The position numbers and the translations under genes were made by a program. 64,000 bases of DNA from Pelomonas sp047654805 (GTDB lineage: Bacteria > Pseudomonadota > Gammaproteobacteria > Burkholderiales > Burkholderiaceae_C): assembly GCF_047654805.1 (NCBI RefSeq), contig NZ_JASGIV010000001.1, positions 5,580,001 to 5,644,000 on the forward strand. Reading direction: 5' to 3'. The stretch's first letter is position 1, and each line of letters opens with the position of its first letter. The notes below the pieces were generated by a model. It ran no database searches. It was given only the letters and a program-made list of their open reading frames with translations, and was not told the DNA's origin. Shown in pieces: positions 23,081 through 31,733 of the stretch.

Positions 23081-23950
23081 TCAGGCCGGGGAACCGGCCA
23101 GTCCTTCGCTTGCCGGCGGCACGATGCGTGCCGCCATTTCCTTGCGGAAGCGGTTGAGTTCCTGCACGGTTGCAAAGCTGCGGTCCATCAGCAGGCTCAT
23201 GTTGTGCAGGATGCGCTCGACGACCTTGTTCTCCCACACGGCGTCGAACTGGATCTGCGTGTCCAGCCAGCGCTCCAGCCACTCGGGGTCGGGCAGGCGG
23301 CTCTGGATGGTGTCGCGCGGGAACAGCTTGGCGTTGACGTGCAGGTTGGTGGGGTGCAGGGCCTGGGCCGTGCGGCGGGCGCTGGCCATCAGCACCCCCA
23401 CCTTGGCGAAGGCGGCACGCGCCTCGTCGCCGAACTTGGTCATGGCGCGCTTCATGTAGCGCAGGTAGGCGCCACCATGGCGGGCCTCGTCGCGCGACAG
23501 TGTTTCGTAGATGGCCTTGATGACCGGCTCGGTATGCCATTCGGCAGCACGGCGGTACCAGTGGTTCAGGCGGATCTCGCCGCAGAAGTGCAGCATCAGC
23601 GTCTCCAGCGCCGGCGCCGGATCGAAGTCGAAGCGCACCTCGTGCAGCTCGGCCTCGGTGGGCACCAGGTCGGGGCGGAAGCGCTTGAGGTATTCCATCA
23701 GCACCAGGCTGTGCTTCTGCTCTTCGAAGAACCAGACCGACATGAAGGCGGAGAAGTCGCTGTCCTCGCGGTTGTCGCGCAGGAACATCTCGGTGGCGGG
23801 CAGAGCCGACCACTCGGTGATGGCGTTCATCTTGATCGTCTGGGCCTGCTCGTCGGTGAGCAGGGTTGGATCGAACTTGTCCCAGGGGATGTCGCTGTCC
23901 ATGTTCCAGCGCACGGCTTCGAGTTGCTTGAACAGTTCGGGGTAAAGCAT
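23081..23950 (-). CDS. Ferritin-like diiron protein (acyl-ACP desaturase-like)
   Basis: 289 residues, helical, with repeated carboxylate-bridged diiron motifs: a Glu in ITEWSALPATEMFL, EEQKH in VWFFEEQKHSLVL, Glu in FCGEIRLNHW, and DEARHGG. The pattern is that of the stearoyl-ACP desaturase/ferritin-like oxygenase group. GAGGA lies 8 bp before ATG 23950. Whether it desaturates an acyl chain or hydroxylates another substrate cannot be told. It is monocistronic and convergent to the ABC operon. Confidence 0.82.
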   Translation of the reverse strand: MLYPELFKQLEAVRWNMDSDIPWDKFDPTLLTDEQAQTIKMNAITEWSALPATEMFLRDNREDSDFSAFMSVWFFEEQKHSLVLMEYLKRFRPDLVPTEAELHEVRFDFDPAPALETLMLHFCGEIRLNHWYRRAAEWHTEPVIKAIYETLSRDEARHGGAYLRYMKRAMTKFGDEARAAFAKVGVLMASARRTAQALHPTNLHVNAKLFPRDTIQSRLPDPEWLERWLDTQIQFDAVWENKVVERILHNMSLLMDRSFATVQELNRFRKEMAARIVPPASEGLAGSPA

Positions 23951-24361
23951 GGCGGGTCCTCGTTTAGAGACGGGATTCTAAAAGTTCGCGCCGACTTGCC
24001 ATTTCGGCCCTCGACGGAGGTCCATTCGTCCGGGCTTGGCGCCCCTTGCCGGCATCGCAGCCATGCACTGTTTTCAAAGCAGGAGTGGAGTGCCTCAGGG
24101 GCGCCTGACATCCGGTCATGACGGCAACAATCGTCGCCTAAATCTGGTACAGCGCTCAGGAACTTCATGCTTCGAGGCGCCTCTCAGGCTACATACAGTG
24201 AAAACCCGAGTCCAACGCAGGGCGCAGGTTTCCGTCGTTCAACCTCGAATTTGGGTCGCGCAACCTCTCTGGGTTCAGAGCAGCAATCTCGGAGCCGTTC
24301 TCCTCCTCCTCCCTCCCTCCCTCGTTGGCTTCGAGGCGTTCTGCGGCCACTTTTACAACCC
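23951..24361. other. 411-bp gene-free region, possible small RNA
   Basis: No ORF here looks coding. The left edge holds the promoter of the leftward diiron gene. A pyrimidine tract (TCTCCTCCTCCTCCCTCCCT) lies at about 24299-24320, and a strong hairpin terminator closes the region at 24362-24392 in the plus direction. A plus-strand transcript would have no protein product, which leaves a small RNA as one possibility. No promoter was confirmed. Confidence 0.3.
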
Positions 24362-24392
24362 AGACCCGCGTCGATGACGCGGGTCTGCTTTA
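24362..24392. terminator. Intrinsic terminator behind corA
   Basis: AGACCCGCGTC and GACGCGGGTCT pair perfectly (11 bp) around GAT. In the plus direction GCTTTATTTC follows. In the minus direction it begins 3 bp after the corA stop with only a weak T tract. It may act in both directions. Confidence 0.75.
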
Positions 24393-25364
24393 TTTCAGCC
24401 AGCCTTTGCGGCGGAAGTAGATGAAGGGCGCTGCCACCGACAGCAGCATCAGTACGAGGGCGAAGGGGTAGCCCCAGCGCGACTCCAGCTCTGGCATGTG
24501 CCGGAAGTTCATGCCATAGATTGACGCGATCAGCGTTGGCGGCAGCAATGCCACGCTGGCCACGGAGAAGATCTTGATGATCTTGTTTTGGTTGATGTTG
24601 ATGAAGCCGACCGTGGCGTCCATCAGGAAGTTGATCTTGTCGAACAGGAAGGCCGTGTGGGAATCCAGCGAGTCGATATCGCGCAGGATCTGGCGCGATT
24701 CCTCGAACTGTTCGGCGTTCAGCATGCGGCTGCGCATCATGAAGCTGACCGCACGGCGCGTGTCCATCACGTTGCGGCGGATGCGGCCGTTCAAGTCTTC
24801 CTCGCGGGCGATCGCTGCCAGCACTTCACCGGCCTCGGCGTCGGTCACGTTGCTCTTCAGCACGCGGGCGCTGACGGCCTCCAGCTTGTCGTAGATGCCC
24901 TCCAGCACGTCGGCCGAGTACTCGGCATCGGCGTCATAGAGCTTGAGCAGCACATCCTTGGCATCCTCGATCAGTGCCGGGATGCGCCGTGCGCGCAGGC
25001 GCAGCAGGCGGAACACCGGCAGGTCCTCGTTATGGATCGAGAACAGGATGTTGTTGAACAGGATGAAGGCCACGCGCACATTGCGAGCCTGGCCGTCGTC
25101 ATCGATGAGGAAGTCGGAGCGGATGTGCAGCTCCCCGTTGTCCTCCTCGTAGAAGCGCGCCGACTCTTCCAGATCCTCGTCGACGATGTCCTCAGGGATG
25201 GTCAGGCCGAAGCGGTCGCGTATCCAGCCCTTTTCCTCTGCGCTGGGGCTTTCCAGGTCCACCCAGACCGGGCGCGACTGGGCCAGGTCTTCTGCGGTTT
25301 CGATCTCTTGCTGGAACAGGCCGCCCTTCAGGCGTCCGTTGTCCAGCGTGAACACATTCAGCAT
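24390..25364 (-). CDS. corA: Magnesium/divalent cation transporter CorA
   Basis: 324 residues. The large cytoplasmic N-terminal part with acidic and helical stretches leads into two C-terminal transmembrane helices. The signature YGMNF, with the selectivity loop HMPELESRWGYPFA after it, is intact. IKIFSVASVALLPPTLIASI is TM1 and ALVLMLLSVAAPFIYF is TM2. Length is normal. CorA forms a pentameric inner-membrane Mg2+ channel. It is a single gene with its promoter in the 416-bp gap shared with hpf. Confidence 0.95.
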   Translation of the reverse strand: MLNVFTLDNGRLKGGLFQQEIETAEDLAQSRPVWVDLESPSAEEKGWIRDRFGLTIPEDIVDEDLEESARFYEEDNGELHIRSDFLIDDDGQARNVRVAFILFNNILFSIHNEDLPVFRLLRLRARRIPALIEDAKDVLLKLYDADAEYSADVLEGIYDKLEAVSARVLKSNVTDAEAGEVLAAIAREEDLNGRIRRNVMDTRRAVSFMMRSRMLNAEQFEESRQILRDIDSLDSHTAFLFDKINFLMDATVGFININQNKIIKIFSVASVALLPPTLIASIYGMNFRHMPELESRWGYPFALVLMLLSVAAPFIYFRRKGWLK

Positions 25365-25780
25365 GCCTCGTCTCCGGCAGCGACAAGCGGGGAGGACGAC
25401 TGCTGCCGTCCGGGGTGGTGGGGTTCAGGTCAACCGTCTCACTCCGGGCGGGCGGGCCACAGGCGGGCCCGAGCGGCGGGAGCGGACGGTCACCGAGGGT
25501 GATCGCTGTCCAAGAAGCTCTCCATGGGGGAAATAGCCGAGGATTATTGCACCGCGCAGCGCGTGAAAGAAGCCGCAAAAAGTTGATCCATAAGGGCACA
25601 AAGCTTCACCGTCATCCTCTTGTCACGGTGCTGCTTCGCGCGCAAACTGGGTTCGTCGATTTCCCCACTCCCACCCACTCTGCTACTCGAAAAGACCCTC
25701 TCCCTCCTCCTCCCCTAGATTCTGTTTTTTTCAGTTCCCCCGGTTCGTTTTCCCGACCCATTCCTCTGAAAGGAGGCTTT
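25365..25780. other. Divergent corA/hpf promoter region
   Basis: No gene is supported in these 416 bp; an in-frame upstream extension of hpf exists but lacks protein character. The hpf-proximal part is pyrimidine-rich (CCCTCTCCCTCCTCCTCCCC followed by a T run). rpoN, which often precedes hpf, is not present here. The region should contain both promoters. Confidence 0.5.
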
Positions 25781-26122
25781 ATGAATCTGACGATCAGTGG
25801 CCATCACCTCGAAGTCACGCCAGCTCTGCGCGAGTACGTGCTCACCAAGCTGGACCGTGTGACCCGCCACTTCGACCAGGTCGTTGACATCAACGTCTTG
25901 CTGACCGTAGAGAAGCAAAAGGAGAAGGAGCGCCGCCAGCGCGCTGAAGTGACGCTACACGTCAAGGGCCGCGACATCTTCGTCGAGCAATCCCACGAGG
26001 ATCTGTACGCCGCCATCGATCAGTTGATGGACAAGTTGGACCGTCAGGTCTGCCGCCACAAGGACAAGGTGCAGGATCACCATCACGCCTCGGCCAAGCG
26101 CATCGAGGTCTCGGCATCCTGA
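25781..26122 (+). CDS. hpf: Ribosome hibernation promoting factor HPF
   Basis: 113 residues from ATG 25781, with a perfect AAGGAGG 5 bp upstream. The HPF/YfiA fold is clear: MNLTISGHHLEVTPALREYV, KLDRVTRHFDQVVDINVLLT, AEVTLHVKGRDIFVEQSHED, LYAAIDQLMDKLDRQVCRHK. Length is that of the short HPF form. It binds the 30S decoding centre and promotes inactive 100S ribosomes in stationary phase. It is followed by a terminator and then ptsN-hprK, the common betaproteobacterial order without rpoN. Confidence 0.95.
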   Translation: MNLTISGHHLEVTPALREYVLTKLDRVTRHFDQVVDINVLLTVEKQKEKERRQRAEVTLHVKGRDIFVEQSHEDLYAAIDQLMDKLDRQVCRHKDKVQDHHHASAKRIEVSAS

Positions 26123-26143
26123 GCCCTCGGCTCATCTCACTCG

Positions 26144-26168
26144 GCGGCCTGCGGGCCGCTTTTGTTTT
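26144..26168 (+). terminator. Intrinsic terminator of hpf
   Basis: GCGGCC-TGCG-GGCCGC followed by TTTTGTTTT, 22 bp after the hpf stop. Confidence 0.85.
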
Positions 26169-26375
26169 GTGGGCCAGCCCCCTCTCATCGCCCATGGTTG
26201 TTGCTGCGGTGCCGCAAAAACCCGCATTCGGGGGTCGTCGATGGTGTTTTCCACGCCTCCAAAGGCCGTCGACCACCCCAAATGGGCTCGCGGTTCCATA
26301 ATCGGTGGCTCTGATTGACCCATTGCCCGGCTGCGGCCGCGCCCTTCGGGCGCCCCCGTCGTCAGGTCCCAACCC

Positions 26376-26846
26376 ATGAACCGTCTCGCCGCCATCCTGC
26401 CCGCCGACAACGTGTTGGTGAATGTGGATGCGTCCAGCAAGAAACGCGCTTTCGAACATGCCGGCCTGCTGTTCGAGAACCATCACCAGATGGCTCGCGC
26501 GCTGGTCACCGACAACCTGTTTGCGCGTGAGCGCCTTGGCTCGACCGGCCTTGGCCATGGCGTCGCCATCCCGCATGGGCGCGTCAAGGGTCTGAAGAAC
26601 CCGCTCGCTGCCGTGCTGCGCTTGGCCCAGCCAATTGGCTTCGATGCGCCGGACGATGAGCCCGTGAGCCTGCTGATCTTCCTGCTCGTGCCCGAGGCGG
26701 CCACACAGCGACATCTGGAGATCCTGTCCGAGATCGCCGAGATGCTGTCGGACCGCGAGCTGCGCGAACAGCTCAAGGCCGAGCCGGACGCGGCGACGCT
26801 GCACAAGCTGATCGCGGCCTGGGAGCCGCTGAAGTCGGTCGCCTGA
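26376..26846 (+). CDS. ptsN: Nitrogen PTS EIIA component PtsN
   Basis: 156 residues. The PTS EIIA type-2 domain is complete, with the phospho-acceptor His in GLGHGVAIPHGRVKGL. LLIFLLVPEAATQRHLEILS and LLSDREL-like features fit EIIA-Ntr. It receives phosphate from NPr and regulates potassium, nitrogen and carbon responses. It lies 7 bp before hprK, so they form an operon. Confidence 0.95.
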   Translation: MNRLAAILPADNVLVNVDASSKKRAFEHAGLLFENHHQMARALVTDNLFARERLGSTGLGHGVAIPHGRVKGLKNPLAAVLRLAQPIGFDAPDDEPVSLLIFLLVPEAATQRHLEILSEIAEMLSDRELREQLKAEPDAATLHKLIAAWEPLKSVA

Positions 26847-26853
26847 TCTCGCC

Positions 26854-27810
26854 TTGAAGCCCACTTCGATCAGCGCCGAGCGGCTCTTCGAGGAGCATCG
26901 CGAAGCCCTCCGCTGGGAGTGGATCGCCGGCCACGCCCATCCCGAGCGCCGCTTCGACGAGGCCGCCGTACGCGATGCGCAGAGCGCGGCCGACCTGGTC
27001 GGCTACCTGAACTACATCCACCCCTATCGGGTGCAGATCGTCGGTCGCCGCGAGGTCGCGTACCTGAGCCAAGAGAGCACCGAAATTCAGGACCGCCGCA
27101 TCTCCCGCATCGTCACGCTGGAGCCGCCGGTCATCATCATCGCCGACGACACCGTGCCGCCGCCGCGCTTGGTGGCGATGTGCGACCGTGCCGAGATCCC
27201 GCTGTTCCGCACCAACGAATCGGCCGGCCACGTCATCGACCTGGTGCGCGGGTATCTGTCGCAGCTCTTCGCCAACCGCACGACTCGTCATGGCGTATTC
27301 ATGGACATCCTCGGCCTTGGGGTACTGCTGACGGGCGAGTCGGGCCTGGGCAAGAGCGAACTGGGCCTTGAACTGATCTCGCGCGGCCATGGTCTCGTGG
27401 CCGACGATGCGGTGGACTTTTTCCGCATCGCCCAGACCGCCATTGAGGGCCGCTGCCCAGAGCTGCTGCTGAACCTGCTGGAAGTGCGAGGCATTGGCCT
27501 GCTGGACATCAAGGCGATCTTTGGCGAGACCGCCGTGCGCCGCAAGATGCGGCTCAAGCTCATCGTCCACCTGGTGCGCAAGGAGACGATGGAGCGCGAC
27601 TTCGAGCGCCTGCCCTACGAGCCGCTGTACGAGGATGTGCTGGGCATGCCTGTGCGCAAGGTCGTCATTGCCGTGGACGCCGGCCGCAACCTCGCGGTGC
27701 TGGTGGAGGCTGCGGTGCGCAACACCATCTTGCAACTGCGTGGCATCGACACCTACAAGGAATTCGTCGAGCGCCACCAGCGCGCCATCGACAACGGCTC
27801 TGTCGATTGA
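26854..27810 (+). CDS. hprK: HPr kinase/phosphorylase
   Basis: 318 residues from a TTG start, the only start that gives the conserved N-terminus (KPTSISAERLFEEH). The P-loop GESGLGKSE lies at about residues 161-169, followed by RGHGLVADDAV. The C-terminal signature is ELLLNLLEVRGIGLLDIKAI and FGETAVRRKMRL. It phosphorylates and dephosphorylates HPr/NPr on Ser. It is in an operon with ptsN. rapZ, the usual next gene in many relatives, is replaced here by a nicotinamide phosphoribosyltransferase gene overlapping by TTGA. Confidence 0.95.
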   Translation: MKPTSISAERLFEEHREALRWEWIAGHAHPERRFDEAAVRDAQSAADLVGYLNYIHPYRVQIVGRREVAYLSQESTEIQDRRISRIVTLEPPVIIIADDTVPPPRLVAMCDRAEIPLFRTNESAGHVIDLVRGYLSQLFANRTTRHGVFMDILGLGVLLTGESGLGKSELGLELISRGHGLVADDAVDFFRIAQTAIEGRCPELLLNLLEVRGIGLLDIKAIFGETAVRRKMRLKLIVHLVRKETMERDFERLPYEPLYEDVLGMPVRKVVIAVDAGRNLAVLVEAAVRNTILQLRGIDTYKEFVERHQRAIDNGSVD

Positions 27811-29225
27811 ACTCGTTGAACAGCTTTAGCGACATCGCCCGCCTGCTGGTCCTCAATACGGACAGCTACAAGACCAGCCACTGGCTGCAGTACCCGCCGG
27901 GCACGCAGACCGTCTTCAGCTACATCGAAGCCCGTGGCGGCACGCTGCCCTACACGGTCTTCTTCGGCCTGCAGGCGCTGCTGAAGGAGTACTTCACCAA
28001 GCCAGTCACGGCGGCCGACGTGGTGCTGGCGTCGGAAGTGTGTGCGGCTCATGGCGTGCCGTTCAACCGCGAGGGGTGGCAGCACGTTGTCGACGCTCAC
28101 GGCGGTCGCCTGCCGCTGCGCATTCGCGCCGTACCCGAGGGCACGGTCGTGCCGATCAACCATGCACTGGTCACCGTCGAAAACACCGATCCGGCCTGCT
28201 GGTGGCTGACCAGCTACGTCGAGACGGCGCTGCTGCGTGTCTGGTATCCGACGACGGTGGCAACGCACAGCCACGCCACGCGCCGCCTCATCGCCGACGC
28301 GCTGGCGCGCAGCGGCTCACTCGAGGGTCTGCCCTTCAAGCTGCATGACTTCGGCGCGCGAGGCGTGTCGTCGCTGGAGTCGGCCATGCTGGGCGGCATG
28401 GCACACCTCGTGAACTTCCAAGGCACGGACACCATGACGGCCCTGCTGGGGGCCCGCGCCTTCTACGGTGAACCCATGGCTGGCTTCTCCATCCCGGCGG
28501 CCGAACACAGCACCATCACCGCCTGGGGGCGCGAGGGTGAGGAGGCCGCCTATCGCAACATGCTGCGTCAGTTCGGCAAGCCCGGTGCGGTGCTGGCCGT
28601 CGTGTCCGACTCCTACGACCTGGACGCAGCTGTCAGCCGGCTCTGGGGGCGGCAACTGCGCGACGAGGTCATCGCCAGCGGCGCCACCGTCGTCATCCGG
28701 CCCGACAGCGGTGATCCGGTCACCATCGTGCTGCGTACCGTGCGCGCCCTGGACGCTGCCTTCGGCAGCGACGTCAACGCCAAGGGCTACAAGGTGCTGA
28801 AGCATGTCCGCGTCATCCAGGGCGACGGCATCACCCGCCAGTCCATCGCCGCCATCCTGGCCGCATTGGAGGGCGCCGGTTACTCGGCCGACAACATCGC
28901 CTTTGGCCAGGGGGGCGCGCTGCTGCAGCAGGTCAACCGCGACACGCTGGGCTTTGCGATGAAGGCATCGGCCGTGCAGGTGGAGGGGCGCTGGCGCGAC
29001 GTCTTCAAGGCTCCGGTGACTGATCCTGCCAAGCGCAGCAAGGCCGGGCGTCTCACGCTGATGCGCCAGGGCGATGACTTCGCCACGGTGCGCCTGGACT
29101 CGCCCGGTTTCCAGGAGGCCCGCGCCTCGGGCGCGATCGAGGCGTTGCGTACCGTCTTCGAGGACGGCCACCTGCTCGTCGACGACGGCTTCGCGGCAAT
29201 ACGCGCGCGGGCTGCAGAAGCCTAG
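27807..29225 (+). CDS. nadV: Nicotinamide phosphoribosyltransferase (NadV/NAMPT type)
   Basis: 472 residues, the NAMPT size rather than the shorter PncB. LLVLNTDSYKTSHWLQYPPG is the family N-terminus. Substrate-pocket motifs are FKLHDFGARGVSSLESAMLG and AAEHSTITAWG with the catalytic His; VVIRPDSGDP and FGQGGALLQQVNRDTLGFAM complete the core. It makes nicotinamide mononucleotide from nicotinamide and PRPP, an NAD salvage route that bypasses nicotinamidase. The TTG start overlaps the hprK stop; a second in-frame TTG lies 9 bp on. No NMN adenylyltransferase gene is adjacent. Confidence 0.92.
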   Translation: MNSLNSFSDIARLLVLNTDSYKTSHWLQYPPGTQTVFSYIEARGGTLPYTVFFGLQALLKEYFTKPVTAADVVLASEVCAAHGVPFNREGWQHVVDAHGGRLPLRIRAVPEGTVVPINHALVTVENTDPACWWLTSYVETALLRVWYPTTVATHSHATRRLIADALARSGSLEGLPFKLHDFGARGVSSLESAMLGGMAHLVNFQGTDTMTALLGARAFYGEPMAGFSIPAAEHSTITAWGREGEEAAYRNMLRQFGKPGAVLAVVSDSYDLDAAVSRLWGRQLRDEVIASGATVVIRPDSGDPVTIVLRTVRALDAAFGSDVNAKGYKVLKHVRVIQGDGITRQSIAAILAALEGAGYSADNIAFGQGGALLQQVNRDTLGFAMKASAVQVEGRWRDVFKAPVTDPAKRSKAGRLTLMRQGDDFATVRLDSPGFQEARASGAIEALRTVFEDGHLLVDDGFAAIRARAAEA

Positions 29226-29665
29226 CTGCGGTTCGGGCAGTTGGTCTTCACGCAGCTCGCATAGAGGGCGAGCGAATGCTCCTGCAGCTGGAAACCGCGC
29301 TCGCTCGCGATGGCGTGCTGGCGCTCCTCGATACCGGGGTCGAAGAACTCCTCGACCCGGCCGCAATTCAGGCAGACGAGGTGGTCGTGGTGATGCCCCT
29401 CGTTGAGTTCGTAAACGGCCTTGCCGGTCTCGAAATGGTTGCGGCTCAGCAGGCCCGCCTGCTCGAACTGCTGCAGCACGCGGTAAACCGTCGCCAGGCC
29501 GATGTCGGCACCCTCGCCGAGCAAAGCCTTGTAAACATCTTCAGCGGTCATGTGGCGCTGGGCCGCGCGCTGGAAGATCTCGAGGATCTTGATGCGTGGC
29601 AGCGTCGCCTTGAGGCCGCTGTTCTTGATGTCGCTGGTCTGGTTCTTTGCGGAGGAGCTGGGCAT
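29222..29665 (-). CDS. fur: Ferric uptake regulator Fur
   Basis: 147 residues. N-terminal winged helix: LPRIKILEIFQRAAQRHMTA, then GLATVYRVLQQFEQAGL. Metal sites: HHHDHLVCLNCG and the trailing CVKTNCP for structural zinc. Size and order match proteobacterial Fur. It is divergent from bamE with 109 bp between starts and converges with nadV, overlapping its end by 4 bp. Confidence 0.96.
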   Translation of the reverse strand: MPSSSAKNQTSDIKNSGLKATLPRIKILEIFQRAAQRHMTAEDVYKALLGEGADIGLATVYRVLQQFEQAGLLSRNHFETGKAVYELNEGHHHDHLVCLNCGRVEEFFDPGIEERQHAIASERGFQLQEHSLALYASCVKTNCPNRS

Positions 29666-29774
29666 GGCACTGGGGGCCGGGGCCGGAAGGTGGCCCCGCT
29701 AGAATCCGCCCGATCATAGCCAGCCGAGACCTCGGCCGGTGTTTCCGTCCATCCCGCCCTCTGTCAGCCGCCCC

Positions 29775-30353
29775 ATGCGTCCCTTGCTTGCCTCTCTCCC
29801 GCTGCTCGCACTGCTTGGCGGCTGCTCCTATCTGCCCACCTGGGATTCCCTGCCGTCCCTGCCCTCCGTCACCGGCGAGAAGGTGCTAGGCGTGCTGACA
29901 CCCTACCGGGTCGAGGTCGTCCAGGGCAACGTGCTGACCAAGGAGATGGTCGCGCGCGTCAAGCCCGGCATGAACAAGGCCCAGGTGCGCGATCTGCTCG
30001 GCTCGCCACTGCTGACCGACGTCTTCCACGAGTCGCGCTGGGACTACCCCTTCACCATCCGTCGCCAGGGCACGCCGGCGCAGCAGCGCCTGGTCGTCGC
30101 CGAGTTCGACGGTGACAAGCTCAAGACGCTGACGGTGCCTGATGACCTGCCGACCGAGAACGATTTCGTCGCTGCGATCAACACCTTCAAGCCCGACGGC
30201 AAGCAGCCCAAGCTGGAGTTGAGCGAGGCCGAGCGCACGGCATTGCCGCCGCCCAAGCGCAGCGCCGAGGCCGCGCCGACCGCCGCCGCCGAAGGTCCGG
30301 CGCCGGGTCGTACCTATCCCCCGCTGGACGCCAAGACGGGATCCGGCACGTGA
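29775..30353 (+). CDS. bamE: Outer membrane assembly lipoprotein BamE (OmlA/SmpA)
   Basis: 192 residues from ATG 29775; an upstream GTG at 29739 would spoil the signal peptide. MRPLLASLPLLALLGGCSYL is a lipoprotein signal with lipobox LGGC. The BamE core is VVQGNVLTKEMVARVKPGMN, KAQVRDLLGSPLLTDVFHES, then RWDYPFTI. The C-terminal tail after about residue 140 is Pro/Ala-rich and longer than in enterics, as is common in Burkholderiales. It belongs to the BAM complex. The stop overlaps the dapB start (GTGA). Confidence 0.93.
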   Translation: MRPLLASLPLLALLGGCSYLPTWDSLPSLPSVTGEKVLGVLTPYRVEVVQGNVLTKEMVARVKPGMNKAQVRDLLGSPLLTDVFHESRWDYPFTIRRQGTPAQQRLVVAEFDGDKLKTLTVPDDLPTENDFVAAINTFKPDGKQPKLELSEAERTALPPPKRSAEAAPTAAAEGPAPGRTYPPLDAKTGSGT

Positions 30354-31084
30354 TCAAGGTCGCCGTCATGGGCGCCTCCGGGCGCATGGGCAAGATGCTC
30401 ATCGAGGCCGTTGAGGCCGCTGACGACTGCGTGCTGCACGTCACGCTGGACAAGGGCGCCGACGTGCGGAGCGGTCTCGCGGGCGCTGACGTGATGATCG
30501 ACTTCACCCGCCCCGAGGCCACGCTGTCTCATTTGGCCGTCTGTGCCGAGTTGGGCGTCAAGGCCGTCGTGGGTACCACCGGCTTCGACGAGGCCCAGAA
30601 GGGCGAGATCGCAAAGCTCGCTGAGCGCACGGCCATCGTGTTCGCGCCCAACATGAGCGTGGGTGTCAATGTCGTGCTGAAGCTGCTGGACCTTGCTGCC
30701 CGCGCGATGAACGAGGGCTTCGACATCGAGATCATCGAGGCCCATCACCGCATGAAGGTGGACGCCCCCAGCGGCACCGCGCTGCAGATGGGCCAGGTTG
30801 TCGCTGACGCGCTGGACCGTGACCTGAAGGCCTGCGCCGTCTACGGCCGCGAAGGGGTTACCGGCCAGCGGGATCCGTCAACCATCGGCTTCGCCACCGT
30901 GCGTGGCGGCGACATCATCGGCGACCACACTGTGCTGTTCGCCGGCATCGGCGAGCGCATAGAGATCAGCCACAAGGCCAGCAATCGCGGCATCTACGCC
31001 CAGGGCAGCCTGCGTGCCGCGCGCTTCCTTGCGGGCAAGACGGCGGGCCTGTTCGGCATGAACGACGTGTTGGGTTTCGCCTGA
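30350..31084 (+). CDS. dapB: 4-hydroxy-tetrahydrodipicolinate reductase DapB
   Basis: 244 residues from GTG 30350. The nucleotide motif is VAVMGASGRMGKML, then DFTRPEATLSHL and VVGTTGFDEAQK. The catalytic block is EIIEAHHRMKVDAPSGTALQ, and GERIEISHKASNRGIYAQG follows. It is about 25 residues shorter than most proteobacterial DapB: the variable loop between ALD and the DFTRP strand is reduced to DKGADVRSGLAGADVMI. All catalytic residues are kept, so activity is expected. It carries out the second committed step of lysine and diaminopimelate synthesis and is coupled to bamE. Confidence 0.94.
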   Translation: MIKVAVMGASGRMGKMLIEAVEAADDCVLHVTLDKGADVRSGLAGADVMIDFTRPEATLSHLAVCAELGVKAVVGTTGFDEAQKGEIAKLAERTAIVFAPNMSVGVNVVLKLLDLAARAMNEGFDIEIIEAHHRMKVDAPSGTALQMGQVVADALDRDLKACAVYGREGVTGQRDPSTIGFATVRGGDIIGDHTVLFAGIGERIEISHKASNRGIYAQGSLRAARFLAGKTAGLFGMNDVLGFA

Positions 31085-31086
31085 GC

Positions 31087-31731
31087 ATGGGCGGCTTCGC
31101 GGACTTCTGGGCCCAAAGCGACCTGGTCGGCCGCGCGGTGGCGCTGCTGCTGCTGGCAATGTCGGTCAGCGCCTGGGCGCTGATCCTTTGGAAGACCTGG
31201 CTGCTGCGGCGTGCGCGCCGCGGCTTGGAGCGAGCCGTCCCCGCGTTCTGGTCGGCCGCTGGCGTGGCCGAGGGACGCGGCGCGCTGCAGAACTTCGACA
31301 CGGAGGCCCTGCTGCTGCCGCTGCTGGATGCCGCCACGGCCGAGACGCGCGAGGCCACGCTGGATGCTGCTGGCCGACGCGAGTCCCGCCTGACGCGCCG
31401 TCTGCGCGATGCGCTGCATGCGGTGCTGGCGCGACTGCAGTTCGGCCAGGTATTGATGGCCTCCATCGGCGCGACGGCCCCCTTCGTCGGCCTGTTCGGC
31501 ACGGTCTGGGGCATCTACCACGCGCTGGTCAGCATCTCGGCGGCCGGCAACATCACCATCGAGAAGATTTCCGGCCCGGTCGGCGAGGCGTTGATCATGA
31601 CGGCCGCGGGCCTGGCCGTCGCCATCCCTGCCGTGCTGGCCTACAACGTCTTCGGCAAGATGGTCGCTGCCTGTGAGGCCGACCTCGAAGGCTTTGCGCA
31701 CGATCTGCGCGAGTTGCTGGACCACGACTGA
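31087..31731 (+). CDS. exbB: MotA/TolQ/ExbB proton-channel family protein
   Basis: 214 residues with three membrane helices: AVALLLLAMSVSAWALILWK, then LMASIGATAPFVGLFGTVWG and ALIMTAAGLAVAIPAVLAYN. The TAPFVGLFGTVWGI signature marks the family. It starts 2 bp after dapB. With ExbD it converts proton motive force into mechanical work for TonB or Tol. No tonB lies nearby, so ExbB rather than TolQ is an inference from the ExbD partner type. Confidence 0.88.
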   Translation: MGGFADFWAQSDLVGRAVALLLLAMSVSAWALILWKTWLLRRARRGLERAVPAFWSAAGVAEGRGALQNFDTEALLLPLLDAATAETREATLDAAGRRESRLTRRLRDALHAVLARLQFGQVLMASIGATAPFVGLFGTVWGIYHALVSISAAGNITIEKISGPVGEALIMTAAGLAVAIPAVLAYNVFGKMVAACEADLEGFAHDLRELLDHD

Positions 31732-31733
31732 TC

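Noticed and set aside
25415..25780. N-terminal extension of hpf by about 120 codons
   Set aside because: Composition is not protein-like, and ATG 25781 has a perfect ribosome binding site and gives the family N-terminus.
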